35,964 nt of DNA from Chara braunii (Eukaryota > Streptophyta > Charophyceae > Charales > Characeae): assembly GCA_003427395.1 (NCBI GenBank), contig BFEA01000092.1, forward strand, positions 1,494,280 to 1,530,243, written 5' to 3'. Shown one piece after another: positions 1 through 9,855 of this stretch. The position numbers were made by a program, and so were the translations under genes. Numbering within the stretch: the first letter of the stretch is position 1; the number at the start of each line of letters is the position of its first letter. Below the pieces are notes generated by a model that saw nothing but the letters and a program-made list of their open reading frames with translations, was not told where the DNA came from and did no database searches.

Positions 1-1975
1 CCCCCCCACTCCGCCCGCCCACATTGCCTTTTCCCCCCGCCGCGTCCCAGTTCCCCCCTGCAGGCGCTGATGTTTGCCGGCTCGGCGCCGTCGTTTCCGG
101 CGACGAAACCCCCTGCTGTGCATAATGGCGGGAATCCGACGCACTGCTGGCATACCTTGGACTTCGAAGAGGAACCCCACCACGACTCGGACTCTTTCCT
201 GCAGCACCGCTTTGGTTTCCCGTTATTACGGATGGCGGTAATTTCAATTCCACACCACCGGCCCCTCGTCTTCTCTGCTGCTGATTCTGCTGCTGATTCT
301 GCTGCTGATTCTGCTGCTGCTGCTGCTGCTGCTGCTGATTCTGCTGCTGCTGCTGCTGCTGCTGATTGTGCTGCTGCTGCTCCGGAGGCTGGTGTTTGTC
401 GGTGTTGATTCCCCTCCGCCGGCTGGACCTCCGCGCGGAAACAGAGGGACTGTCGTCCTCCATTTCCTCCACCACTCCGACGCTTTCCTTGAAAGGCTGG
501 TTTGGAGGACCGGCACCACCGTCTCTGTCGTCGACGAGGCCGGTCACCTCCTCAACCTTGACTTCGTCCACAGGGTTCCTCGCTACGGTACCATTCCTCC
601 CCGACCCCTTACTCCTGCCTGACCTGCCGCTTCTGCCCATTCCGCCGGACTTGCCGTCTTCACCACCTCTCGACCGCCCCTCTCTCCTCTCCGCATCGCG
701 GCCACTGGCTCTTGAAGAGGCCGGCGAAGTAGAGGCTGCCTTTGCGGATCGACCGTTCGACTTCCCCTCCTGCTGCTGATTACTGGCTTTTCCTCTCTCT
801 CTCTTTCTCTCGTCTTCCTGCGGCTGATGCTGCTGCTGGTTCTCGAACGATTTCTTCAACTTCGCTCGCATCACCAGCAAATCCCTGTTGCTCGGGTCCA
901 ACGCCAAAGCGGTTTCAATGTCCTGCATTGCGTCCGCCGCCCGATCCAGCTCCTTGCGCGCCAATCCCCGCCTCATCAGGGCCTTCAGGTGTTTCGGATC
1001 AAACTTCAACACCTCAGAGCAGTCCCTCTCCGCCTCCTCCCATCGTTTCAGTTTGATTAACGCAGCCGCCCGATTAGCGATCGCGGGCACGTGACCGGGC
1101 GAAAGGAGCAGTGCTTGGGTGTACGCGTCCACGCTCGCGCTGTAGTCGCGCAATTTAAACGCTTCATTTCCTTCCTCCCTCTTTTTCTGTGCCTGCCGCT
1201 CTACCTCCGCCTTCCCGACGGAAGCCTCCATTGTCGAGGAGGCAGCCGCCGTTCTCCACACCGACGCTTCCGTTCGTCCTTCCCCCCTGTTGACGTGGTA
1301 CTTGCCTCTCAGCCACTCGCCGTTATCGCTCCTCACGTCATCGTTGTCACCAACCTTCGGTCGTCTTCCCCAGTCCACCTCGCCCTCGGTTTCGTCGACA
1401 GCACAATTGCTCTCCGCACACCTTTCCTCTCTTGCTCCACTAGTGAATTCCTCCCATTCATCACGATATCTCGTCCGATACCTCCTGTGCACATAGTCCT
1501 TTTCCTGCTTCTTTCTGCTCGTCGTCGTCACGTGCCGCAGCCCGCACTCGCCTCCTACCGAGATGCCACTGCCATCACCGCCGCCGTCTTCGTCGCCTTT
1601 CTCGAAAGCCTTCGGACGCACCGCCGGCGCCCAGAAACCATCGCTATTCGCGACAAAGGCTCGACCTTCGTCGTCCTCGTCCTTCTCCTTGCCCTTCTCT
1701 GCTGGAGAGCTTCCCACCCTCGATAACGACTGCCTGAGTGTATCTTCCGACGTCCTACATAACGTAATTACGTTCGAATTTTCCGTCGTCCTCGATACGA
1801 CGACCTCCACCTCACGAGGCGTTCCGGGAATGGCAGGAAGAACAAGATCGCCGCTCTGCCAATCCGCGAAACTCACTCTAGATCTAGTCGATACACAACG
1901 ATGCGCTGAGCTCCGCACTTCCCCTGCAGTCGTCGTTAAAATCGACCTTGGTACTGGCTCTACTACATCAGCCAT
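1..1975 (-). CDS. TPR co-chaperone with dicarboxylate-clamp repeats and a Q/N-rich region (3' end outside window)
   Basis: The minus-strand frame is open from an in-frame stop at 2117-2119 down to base 1. The first ATG is at 1973-1975, giving 658 codons in the window. An alternative ATG at 1229-1231 lies just before the domain. Residues ~264-364 form three TPR helix pairs with the hallmarks EEGNEAFK, NRAAALIKL and KALMRRGLA followed by ALDPSN. Clamp positions that bind the EEVD tail of Hsp70/Hsp90 in Hop-type TPRs are visible as R266 (usually Lys), N270, N301, K331 and R335. The N-terminal ~250 residues are acidic and low-complexity. The C-terminal part is charged, with a Q/N tract at ~532-567. 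A Hop, SPAG1 or RPAP3-like cytosolic chaperone adaptor is the family-level inference. No introns are needed. The open frame is very unlikely by chance; the exact start and orthology are uncertain. Confidence 0.85.
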   Translation of the reverse strand, partial: MADVVEPVPRSILTTTAGEVRSSAHRCVSTRSRVSFADWQSGDLVLPAIPGTPREVEVVVSRTTENSNVITLCRTSEDTLRQSLSRVGSSPAEKGKEKDEDDEGRAFVANSDGFWAPAVRPKAFEKGDEDGGGDGSGISVGGECGLRHVTTTSRKKQEKDYVHRRYRTRYRDEWEEFTSGAREERCAESNCAVDETEGEVDWGRRPKVGDNDDVRSDNGEWLRGKYHVNRGEGRTEASVWRTAAASSTMEASVGKAEVERQAQKKREEGNEAFKLRDYSASVDAYTQALLLSPGHVPAIANRAAALIKLKRWEEAERDCSEVLKFDPKHLKALMRRGLARKELDRAADAMQDIETALALDPSNRDLLVMRAKLKKSFENQQQHQPQEDERKRERGKASNQQQEGKSNGRSAKAASTSPASSRASGRDAERREGRSRGGEDGKSGGMGRSGRSGRSKGSGRNGTVARNPVDEVKVEEVTGLVDDRDGGAGPPNQPFKESVGVVEEMEDDSPSVSARRSSRRRGINTDKHQPPEQQQHNQQQQQQQQNQQQQQQQQQNQQQNQQQNQQQRRRGAGGVELKLPPSVITGNQSGAAGKSPSRGGVPLRSPRYASSASDSRHYAQQGVSSPETTAPSRQTSAPAGGNWDAAGGKGNVGGRSGG
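275..382 (-). repeat. CAG/AAT-codon microsatellite encoding the Q/N tract
   Basis: On the plus strand this is CTGCTGATT-type repetition. On the coding minus strand it reads as runs of three to eight CAG codons separated by single AAT codons, in frame with the TPR protein. The regular CAG CAG CAG AAT spacing at 275-310 suggests slippage expansion of a 12-bp unit. The plus-strand reading as poly-Ala/Ser is a shadow. Confidence 0.9.
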
Positions 1976-3600
1976 CTGCAGACATAGCTGCCTCCTACTA
2001 ACTTCCTCCGGAAACCCCCTTTCGCCTCCCCACTTCACTCCTACGGTGCCCTTAGGGCCTCCTTGCGCCACTCTCACTCTCCATTGGCCAGCCAGAAAGT
2101 TCTTTTGCGACGGCCCTTAGCGCGCTCGCCCGGACTTTTCCCCGCCGAATACTCGCCCGTACGGGCTATGGCTGGTTCCACACACCCACCAAACTCTTCG
2201 ACAGAGCCTGGCCCCCTCGGCCCCGTGTTGCTCGTCCTGTGCCTAGCCGATTTTCACGACAGAGAATAGGACAGGGCGCCTCCACAAAACAAAAACCCCG
2301 TCGCGGCCGCCGAGTTTGCGCTGTACTCAACGACCTCAACTCTGACCTCAACTCGTGCTTGCCACAAACTGACATCAGCTCCCTTCCTTTTACAATTGGC
2401 GCAAAATTCATTTCATCACCGAATGCCGAACCGTGTTCAACACCCAATTTGGGAGTTTTGGGAGTTTGGGGAGTTTGGCGGGGTGGTAGGACGAGGCCCT
2501 TAGGGGACACAAACCGACCCTACCTATGTAGTGTATCCCACTCCCGGCTAGAGGGTTGTTCGACTCGTCCTTCTACTGTCATGCTATGCTACCGATAGTG
2601 GTGCTCAGCTGGCATGATGTCGGCCTTAGCGTCGACCAGATTCATGATTCCTTAGCATGAACGTAGCGCCAATTGTTGGCCTAACCTACGCTGGGACCGT
2701 TTTTTCCGGTATGGTATTCTCCACTCTGCCAAGTCCCATTAGCAGCTCGCAGCTCGATCGAGTAGTTTCCAGCATTCCTGCGACGTGGCCAGAGTGCGGC
2801 CTTAGGACTCTCAGATCGGACGGCCCTGGACCACCACCGCTCCAAAACTACGTCTTTAGCCGCTTCTGGGTTGCTGTCATTCAAGTTCGTTCGCACCTCC
2901 GTCGGGCATAGTTCCCTGGCAGCAGCTCCATCCAGTAGTTTCGACCATTTTCAGAGCGTACTCACACTAGGACCTCTCTGGATGTATCTGATCGTCAGCA
3001 CGCCTACACTGGACGAATCTGACTGCAATTACCGCGACGGGTGAGTTGAAAAGGTCCTACCCGTAGTGTTAGTATGGGCCTCGCTCCACTGCTCGCCACG
3101 TGCACAAACGACAAAACATATGGCGGTACATCAATATCATTCCGTCGTCTAGCGGAAGTGGAGCGAGGGCCATACTAATCTTGCACATTCGGTGAGTAGT
3201 GGAGCGAGGGCCTGTGGGACTCGTTGCACTACTCTCCACATGCACAAAAGACAAAAAATATGGCGGTGTATCTTTGCACGTTCTACTGGAAGATCCATAC
3301 TCGTCTTGCACATTTGGTGAGTAGTGCAGCGCGGGCCTATGCCCACAGATAGGACCGTCCTGAACGACCGCAATCCCTGAAAACTGCTAGATCCAGCCGC
3401 AAGCGCGCCTCATGGCGGCTCTTAGGGCATGCCTGCGCACGTCGTGTGCGTGCATGCGTGCAGACTTTTCTAATTCTAACTGGTATGAAAAAGAGGGACA
3501 TTCTCCCGAAGGAGTAGTGGTAGGTAGATAGTGAAAGGTGAAATTGGACAGAGAAACAGAAGATGAGCATGGGAGAGTGACCGGGGAAAGGCGGTTCTAC
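1976..3600. other. Non-coding stretch upstream of the TPR gene
   Basis: The TPR frame stays open to 2119 without another ATG, so 1976-2119 may be 5' leader. Beyond that I see no protein family, and short frames on both strands lack recognisable motifs. The stretch contains the tandem repeat at 3073-3340. A promoter for the TPR gene should lie around 2000-2600, but I cannot point to a TATA box. Confidence 0.5.
3073..3340. repeat. Diverged tandem repeat of ~130 bp, two copies
   Basis: Copy 1 (about 3073-3210) and copy 2 (about 3213-3340) share the ordered words tgcacaaa-gacaaaa-atatggcggt, then cttgcacattyggtgagtagtg and a gcgggcc or gagggcc end. Copy 1 is also framed by an imperfect inverted repeat: agtatgggcctcgctccac at 3071-3089 against gtggagcgagggccatact at 3158-3176. 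Confidence 0.7.
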
Positions 3601-3867
3601 TAGTGCGCTAGCGCTCCGGCCAAGCGCCGCCTGCTCCCTGGGCAGGCCTAACCGGCGCCAGAGTCAACGCAGGTGGTAGCTCCGCGCCTTCGTCTTGACG
3701 AAGTCCTATGGCGGACGCCATGGTAGATGCTACTAGCGGTTAGAGTTTACCCATCCTCAACCCGGCCATCCAATAATTTCAAGAGAATCCGAGGAGGTTT
3801 GATATTCTCCTTCGTTGTAGGTGTTGTGTTAGGAAGACGTTAGTTACTAGAGCGAAGCCAAGCCAAG

Positions 3868-5391
3868 ATGGAAGCCGAGCCTGTGATACAAGGAGAACGG
3901 GATGGTAGAGCTCAAGTGCCGAGCGACTACCGCTTGGAGGAAGAAAGAGCGAGGGAGATGTTCAGAGCCTGTTATGAGGAAGGAATTTTACCAACGGATA
4001 TCGACCCAGGAGAAATGGAGGTAACTGGTAGGGAGGTCAAATTTATCTTGAACTCGACTCTCGATGAGATCAAGATAAAATGGTTGAAGGAGAGATCGGT
4101 CACCGTCATTTTTCGTGATGGAGCCCGATTCCTTCCTAAGAAAGTGAAGGAAGATGTGGTATGTGCATATGAAGATGTCTGGATAAGCGGCGAGACTCTA
4201 GGCCAAGATTTCAAGCGCAGCATAATCCACGTGGAAAGCCCAAACGTGGTATCGTATGTTCCAAGAGCGCAGGTCATTACCGATTGGATGCTCAGGATGA
4301 AAACTGACTTGATTGACCTCGTCGGGACAACCTACAGAACTGACTTCAAGCCTTGGTTGACGCGGGCAGAGATACGAGATTGGAGGCAGCTGATCAATCA
4401 AGATACGTTATGGGTTGTGGCCGTGGGAGTACCCCTACACGAGATGTCATTTCTCCACGTCCATGTGGAAAAGGCCATTGGAAAAGTGTTAAAGCAACAT
4501 AAACCGGAAGCGGATGAGTCCGACCTTAAGTTGGTGAATCTGAGGTTCGATATCGACCCGACGCAAAGAGCTAATATGAAAGACAAAATCACCGTTCAGA
4601 TTTGTCAAGGTGATATGTTGGAGGTTAAACTTGCAGATGCATATACTGCATGGTGCAAAAGGTGTCGAACTTTTTTTCATACAAAGCTCACCTGCAAAAG
4701 AACAGATCGGCTCAACCAGGGAGAAGCACATTCGAATCAGCATCAGGCTTCATCTGCACCAACGGCCGTTGAACCTCGTCCGGGGTATGTCAAAGTTTCG
4801 GCAGAGCAAGTTCCGCCGCCTAGTCAGCAACCGGCTGCGAGTTCCAAAATTCTAGGTGGCGCATCGATCCGGTCGAATCCTGCTTTCTCACCAGGAGTCA
4901 TCCCGGTCCAGCCTACGACTCGCACGGGGGTGGTTCAAGGCCAACAAAATTATCCAGCTTCAACTCTAGAAGCCGCTTGGGTTGCCTACCTGCAAGGTTT
5001 ACCATCTCATCCTTTCACTTCGACACCATACGGCATGTCGTTGATGAACTCTCAGTTAGGGATGAGTCCCTCCATTTCGAATCTGCATGCATTCATTCCA
5101 TGGAATAAAGGCATGATGGGGCTACCACAGGGTAACCCCCCGGGAAGACTCTTCCAACATGGGACATCACCAAGCAGACTATCTCAGGCGATACACCAAG
5201 TGAACCCATCTCCGTTCAGGACTCCGACACCCAGTCAAAGTGGTTTTCGACAGCGAGGTGAGTCACCAAGGAAACAAAGAAGATTAAGCAATGTGGGAAT
5301 TGACATCCGGGTGGACGACATGCATGTCGAAACTTCCGACAGTTCCAATGGCTCACAATCTTTGGTCATCGTCACAGGCAAACGAAAATGA
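3868..5391 (+). CDS. LINE ORF1 (gag-like nucleic-acid-binding protein with CCHC zinc knuckle)
   Basis: This is an intact 507-codon frame. The N-terminal half (~20-260) resembles the DUF4283-type domain of plant LINE ORF1 proteins, ending in a strand-rich VVAVGVPLHEM to NLRFDIDP segment. A perfect CX2CX4HX4C knuckle follows, with C263, C266, H271 and C276 (WCKRCRTFFHTKLTCK). The C-terminal ~230 residues are rich in Pro, Ser, Gln and Gly and look disordered. ORF1 proteins of this type bind element RNA to form the retrotransposition particle. The family assignment rests on the knuckle, the position before ORF2 and domain resemblance. ORF1 survives without a stop while ORF2 is wrecked, which is notable. 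The start ATG follows a ccaag context at 3863-3867. Confidence 0.8.
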   Translation: MEAEPVIQGERDGRAQVPSDYRLEEERAREMFRACYEEGILPTDIDPGEMEVTGREVKFILNSTLDEIKIKWLKERSVTVIFRDGARFLPKKVKEDVVCAYEDVWISGETLGQDFKRSIIHVESPNVVSYVPRAQVITDWMLRMKTDLIDLVGTTYRTDFKPWLTRAEIRDWRQLINQDTLWVVAVGVPLHEMSFLHVHVEKAIGKVLKQHKPEADESDLKLVNLRFDIDPTQRANMKDKITVQICQGDMLEVKLADAYTAWCKRCRTFFHTKLTCKRTDRLNQGEAHSNQHQASSAPTAVEPRPGYVKVSAEQVPPPSQQPAASSKILGGASIRSNPAFSPGVIPVQPTTRTGVVQGQQNYPASTLEAAWVAYLQGLPSHPFTSTPYGMSLMNSQLGMSPSISNLHAFIPWNKGMMGLPQGNPPGRLFQHGTSPSRLSQAIHQVNPSPFRTPTPSQSGFRQRGESPRKQRRLSNVGIDIRVDDMHVETSDSSNGSQSLVIVTGKRK

Positions 5392-5403
5392 TTTCGCCCC
5401 CGA

Positions 5404-5850
5404 ATGGATGCCTTGTCTAAGGGACAATCGACAGAAACCCTGGCCAGGTCGATCTTTCAGGGCAAACTTACTTTTTGTCTTACCGAAGTGTCTATGCCCC
5501 TCTTTCTTGTTGATATAGAGGGGAAAAGTGTTCGTTTCTATGCCCCTCTATTCGATGTTCGCTTCGTCCTGAACCAACTCGAGCAATTGGAAAGTGAAGG
5601 ACTCAGATTGATCTCGTTGACCTGGCTGTTAGAAGGACGGAAGTCAAAACTGAGGCAAATCAAACTCGCCTCATCAGTTACTGTTGAATGTGTTTGTGAG
5701 CTCAATACTAAGTTTGGGAAGGAAAGGAAACTTGACTTTCCTTTCTTGAAACGAGTATTGACAGAAGCGTGGTCGGCGTCTACCTCTGTCGTGACCGTGA
5801 CTCCCCAAATCCAACAATCGGGAGTAATGGCCCTTAATAGGCAGACTTAG
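5404..5850 (+). CDS. LINE inter-ORF frame, probably the ORF2 N terminus before a frameshift
   Basis: This 148-codon frame begins 12 bases after the ORF1 stop and ends in MALNRQT-stop at 5848-5850. At the same place the other frame reads GRLRITIWNVR, which begins the endonuclease. Removing one A from the cttaat run near 5836 would join the two frames, so I read this as the natural ORF2 leader separated by a 1-bp insertion. The protein has no motif I recognise. It could instead be an independent small ORF. Confidence 0.5.
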   Translation: MDALSKGQSTETLARSIFQGKLTFCLTEVSMPLFLVDIEGKSVRFYAPLFDVRFVLNQLEQLESEGLRLISLTWLLEGRKSKLRQIKLASSVTVECVCELNTKFGKERKLDFPFLKRVLTEAWSASTSVVTVTPQIQQSGVMALNRQT

Positions 5851-8800
5851 AATAACTATCTGGAATGTTCGGTGTTTGAGAAATTCAACGGACAGAAATA
5901 AGAAAGGGCGATTGAAGAGTTGGTTACATGAGAAGAAAAACGATATTATTTGTCTGCAGGAGAGTAAACTGTCTGAGTCTAAGGTATTAGAGTTGGGCTC
6001 TTGGTGGGATGACCCACAAATATGGGCACTTGCTAAGGGTTCAAGAGGTGGCGTGACTATTTTAATCCATAGGAATTTAAATGCAGAAATCGTTAACTTC
6101 TGTGCGGATTTATGGGGAAAGTGGTCATGGATTAAAATTGGGATAGAAGGACAGGAATGGGTGATTGCATCTGTTTATGCTCCAACGGACCTCTTTGAAC
6201 GAGCACCCTTTTTCGATGATTGTCCATTATTTATCCCCGACTGTGACAATTTGGTCGTAGTCAGGGACTGGAATACCTCTATAGATTATGTAGAGGAAGT
6301 TCGAGGAAACCACGATGTAAAAGTGCTCTCTTACCTCATGTCAGATTTGGATCTGACTGAGCCATATGCACTGTTACACCCGGGGAACCTCGGGTACACC
6401 TGGTGTTCTAACATCCTCAAAGGAAAAAGAACTACACAAAGGAGAGTTGATTTCTTTTTACTTTCACTCGCGACATGACACTCTACTGTGATGATAGAGG
6501 AGGTTGATAACCCCATTTCGGATCATAAATCTGTGATTGTTGTCCTAAATTCCACCAAACTGGAAAGAGGTCCAAGCTATTTTAGAGTAAATACCCAGAT
6601 TGTCCAGGACTCGGGTGTAGTGCAATGGATGAAACGATTTTGGGAGGAATGAAAGCAAAACTATGATACCTTTAGCACAAAAGAGGCATGGTGGGATGTA
6701 GGCTCCCGCATCTTCTCTAAACACTTGAGTATTTTTTTTCGTATTTTGGCAACTGAAAGGAGGAACAAAGAGACAGAGCTAATCAGGGAATTAAAATACA
6801 TAGAAGGTCGCATGGACCTCCATCCCATTTCTAACTTAGTCTGAAGTTCAGTCAGAGACAGGATTCTAGCAGATTGGGATACCTTCCAATAGGAGGAATC
6901 TGATATATGGACAGAGCGTCTAAAGATCAAACGGATAGTGGTCTATGATCGAATATTACGCGAAACCTTACAGAAACTGACTCCGAAAATACTAACGCAC
7001 TCGATGGGTGAACTCATGCATCCTTTCGATCAAGATCTATCGATTGCTAGGGAACAAACTCAACTGCCTTGTACTATCAGGATATCTTGACCTCCAAAAG
7101 ACCAACCGAAAAGATTACCACCGACTTGTCGAAAGATTCGAATCACTGGGATCCGTTTGGAAAAAAATTCTCTACCAGGGCAAGTTGGATATGGATAGCC
7201 CAGTATCCACAAAAGAGGCATGAGAAATCCTGAATGTTATGGCAACAGGCAAAGCCCTGGGAGATGATGACCTTTCTGTTGAGCTGTACATAGTTATTTG
7301 GGATGTGATTAAAGATCAACTGCTAGATATCTACAATCAGGTATTACTGAGAGGTAATCTGTATATGGGTATGAGAAATGAGATTATCTCGTTATTATAT
7401 AAGAAGGGGGACAAATCACAAATTAGGAACTGGGTCCTATCTCCGTTCTGAATGTCTCCTATGAACTGCTAGCCAAAATTTTGGTTAGACGGTTAGGTAG
7501 ATATCTCCCGGATCTGATTGCCAAAGACCAATCTGCTTTTGTCAAAGGTCGCTTCATTTTCGAGAATATAGTCACAGCTATTGAAGCTCTCGAACTGGTA
7601 GAAAGTTCAAAGGCAAATCTCGCAATCCTGATGTTAGACTTGAAAAAGACAAACGACTGGGTTAATTGAACGTATGTCTTGACTACTCTGCATCATGTCG
7701 GCTTCAGTGATAACTTATGCAACTGATTTGCTGCCCTGTACTCCCTATCAACGACGTTAGTCATGGTCAAATGGCTATGTGTCTACCTCCTTCCCTTTGA
7801 CTAGATCTCTTCGTCAAGGTTGCCCATTGACCCCCCTTCTGTTTGTAATTCAAATGGAGAATCTTTTGTGTAATGTACACTCAAACCCATGCATTAAGGG
7901 ACTGAATGCGGGAGCCTCCCAATGCAAGGTCAAGGCTTTGGCGGACGACCTATTCGCTATATCCGAGAACTTACAGACTTTCATGAATGCCTTGAAAGAG
8001 TGTCTGGATGAATACTTGGAATTCTCTGAAGCATCAGTCAACTGGGCTAAATCAGTTTTTTTCCTCCCTAAAGCCTATGTCCCAGTCATGAACTGGGGAA
8101 TGAAGCAGATAACATCAGATCAATCAGAAAGATTTCTTGGGGTTCAAGTCTCCCTGTTGTCTTGTACGGTAGATCAGGAGATAATTTTATTGCAGCGCTC
8201 TCCACAGAGGGTTGCAACATAGGGTAGAGTTCCTCACCTCTCCATTTTTGGTAGAGTGTTGGTAATAAACAGTGCATTTTTTTCTTTGCTCTGGTTCGTA
8301 GTTGCGGGTAGGCCCCTAGGTAGGCATCTGTGTACGCTGATTCGGCGCAGGGATGCAAAGTTCATTTGGAAACCATATACAGCGGATGACGAGGGATTTA
8401 TGTCTAAGTTGCATGGGATTTGTTGTGTTATCCCAAGGAGGAAGGAGGTCTTGGTCTTATCGACCCACAACGTAAGGGGATCGCGATGTTGGCAAGGTGG
8501 GCAATCAAAGGTATATGCTCACCAGAAGAGTCACATTGGATTTCCTTAGCATAACTCATTCTGGCAACAAAATGAAATCTGTATCGCCCAGCAGACATCT
8601 GGACATGCTTCCTCTTGGTGTCTTTCCAGAACCGCAGGATTGATTCAGAGTTTTGAAAAACCGTCATGTCGGTTTGGAAAAGGCTGAAACTCAATTCATG
8701 GACTAATCCCTCCACTAAAGCAGAAGTTCTACTCCAACCCCTCTTTGAGAATCCACAGATACGCAAATTGAACAGAAACTAGTTCTCTGCCGACTCATCT

Positions 8801-8870
8801 CGCAGTAGCTTTGGGAGAAACTGGATAGAAAAAGGAGTGTTAGGGCAGTTGGCAGGTTGTGAGGAGTAGG
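5828..8870 (+). pseudogene. LINE ORF2: AP endonuclease and reverse transcriptase, disabled
   Basis: Endonuclease motifs are IWNVRCL (~5858), ICLQESKL (~5950), SRGGVTIL, VIASVYAP, a damaged VVVRDWN where GGDxN is expected (~6257), RRVDFFLLS (~6445) and NPISDHKSV (~6510). RT motifs are SLLYKKGD (~7393), MLDLKKTND for block A (~7630), LRQGCPLTPLLF for block B (~7809), ALADDLF for the catalytic block C (~7935), FLGV, and GGLGLID (~8440). In-frame stops lie at 6476, 6650, 6842, 6890, 7221, 7667, 7724 and 8220. Frame changes lie near 7060, 7431 (deletion), 7770 (extra A) and 8435 (deletion). At least four stops fall where relatives have Trp, i.e. TGG to TGA or TAG. The normal product nicks target DNA and primes reverse transcription; this copy cannot. 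Confidence 0.85.
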
Positions 8871-8949
8871 ACCTCCTCCTCCCAACTCCCACGTTCTCCT
8901 CTCTCTCTCCCTCCAACCAACTCCTACAATCTCATTCCCATGCGCCCGT

Positions 8950-9650
8950 CGTGAGCCGTGAGATTCTAGATCTCGCGGCCACGAATATTCGTGGCTTTTC
9001 TGAGTAGGGAGTTGGGTTTGCTCCCACACAGCCTGGAAAGGTTGTTCCTTTCATCCACGAGGTAGTTTGCCTCGTTTTCTTCCTTACTTTTTTTTGCCAC
9101 AGCAGCAAGCTCATTCATCACAACCGGGCGCAACCGTTTTTCCCTTGCACTGTTGTTTTCCGTTCGGACGAACGACTCCCGTCTTTCAACACCCCAATCT
9201 CCAACTTCCCACCTCGCGCCTGCATCCGACGTGGAAACACGCCAGATTCAGGCGCAAAGACAACTACTGGAACTCTCCAGTTCCAGACAAGTATTGTAAC
9301 ATCCTATATCGGACCGCAATCACAACATAAATCCCCACTCCCTTCTTCTAACTAAAGCCCGTTTCGTCGAATGAACGGGTTTATAAAAAAAATAAAAATG
9401 AATCTAAAAAAGAAAATCTAAAAGAAAATAAAGAATCTAAAAAAAAATCTAAAAAAAAAACAAAACCAACTTATATCCTAAAGCGGCTGCCCGTTTTCAA
9501 CGGGCGTTTGTCGTCTCTTCTGGGGACTGTAAGTCCCCAACTACATCGTTTTGCGCCATCTGGCGCAGTTTTCTTTTCTCTTTTTTTTATTTACCGTTGG
9601 CATAAGCCAACGGTCACGACACCTGGCCCTGCGCCTTACTGGCGCCTCCT
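8950..9650. repeat. Hairpin-dense segment of short perfect dyads
   Basis: Perfect or near-perfect inverted repeats with short loops follow each other closely. They lie at 8978-8995 (GCCACGAATATTCGTGGC), 9007-9025, 9036-9052, 9058-9074, 9161-9174, 9267-9286 (stem CTGGAACT), 9358-9379, 9489-9505 (GCCCGTT), 9531-9549 (TGGGGACT), 9562-9577 (TGCGCCA), 9593-9614 (ACCGTTGGC) and 9631-9645. Unrelated sequences form the different stems. No ORF of note is present. Confidence 0.75.
9385..9471. repeat. A-rich tract with (TCTAAAAAA)-like units
   Basis: Repeated aatctaaaaaa or aaaatctaaa words give an imperfect microsatellite. It might be a retroposon tail on the plus strand, but it sits 500 bp beyond the last LINE similarity. 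Confidence 0.6.
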
Positions 9651-9855
9651 CCTGCTCCTTCCCTGAGATGCAGACCCAAGTTCGATTTCCTTCGGGGAAT
9701 CAAATTTTTTTTTAGGCCATCTCTCGATTTATGCGTGTCATCCTTTGCACACGGACCCTGCTATAGCCGCGCGGCTGTTTTCTGTTGTGAGCTTTGACGA
9801 TCTCGCAGTCGAAAATGGCACCGCTTCATGCTCGCATGGTGGGTTGCTCCAAAAA

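Larger units (their letters stand above)
3600..8870 (+). mobile_element. L1-type LINE retrotransposon, degenerate and apparently 3'-truncated
   Basis: The order is ORF1 with a CCHC knuckle, AP endonuclease, then non-LTR reverse transcriptase, which is the layout of the L1/plant LINE clade. The 5' boundary is a guess from the GC-rich leader before ORF1. ORF2 similarity persists through the C-terminal GGLGLID motif (~8440) and an LLQPLFENP-like segment (~8730) to about 8870. It then stops abruptly in pyrimidine-rich sequence without the usual remaining C terminus or an adjoining A-rich tail. LINEs normally lose the 5' end, so a 3' loss points to later deletion or insertion. I found no target-site duplication. 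Confidence 0.85.

Noticed and set aside
70-408. Plus-strand ORF rich in Ala and Ser-Ala-Asp
   Set aside because: It is the antisense of the CAG/AAT tract of the TPR gene; the minus strand has a coherent 658-codon frame with a real domain.
366-779. Plus-strand 137-codon Pro/Ser/Leu-rich ORF, and the other plus ORFs at 742-2120
   Set aside because: These are shadows of the GC-rich minus-strand TPR gene, with no motif of their own.
9031-9645. Helitron 3' hairpin
   Set aside because: No CTRR end follows any of the hairpins at the required distance, and there is no Rep/Hel sequence.
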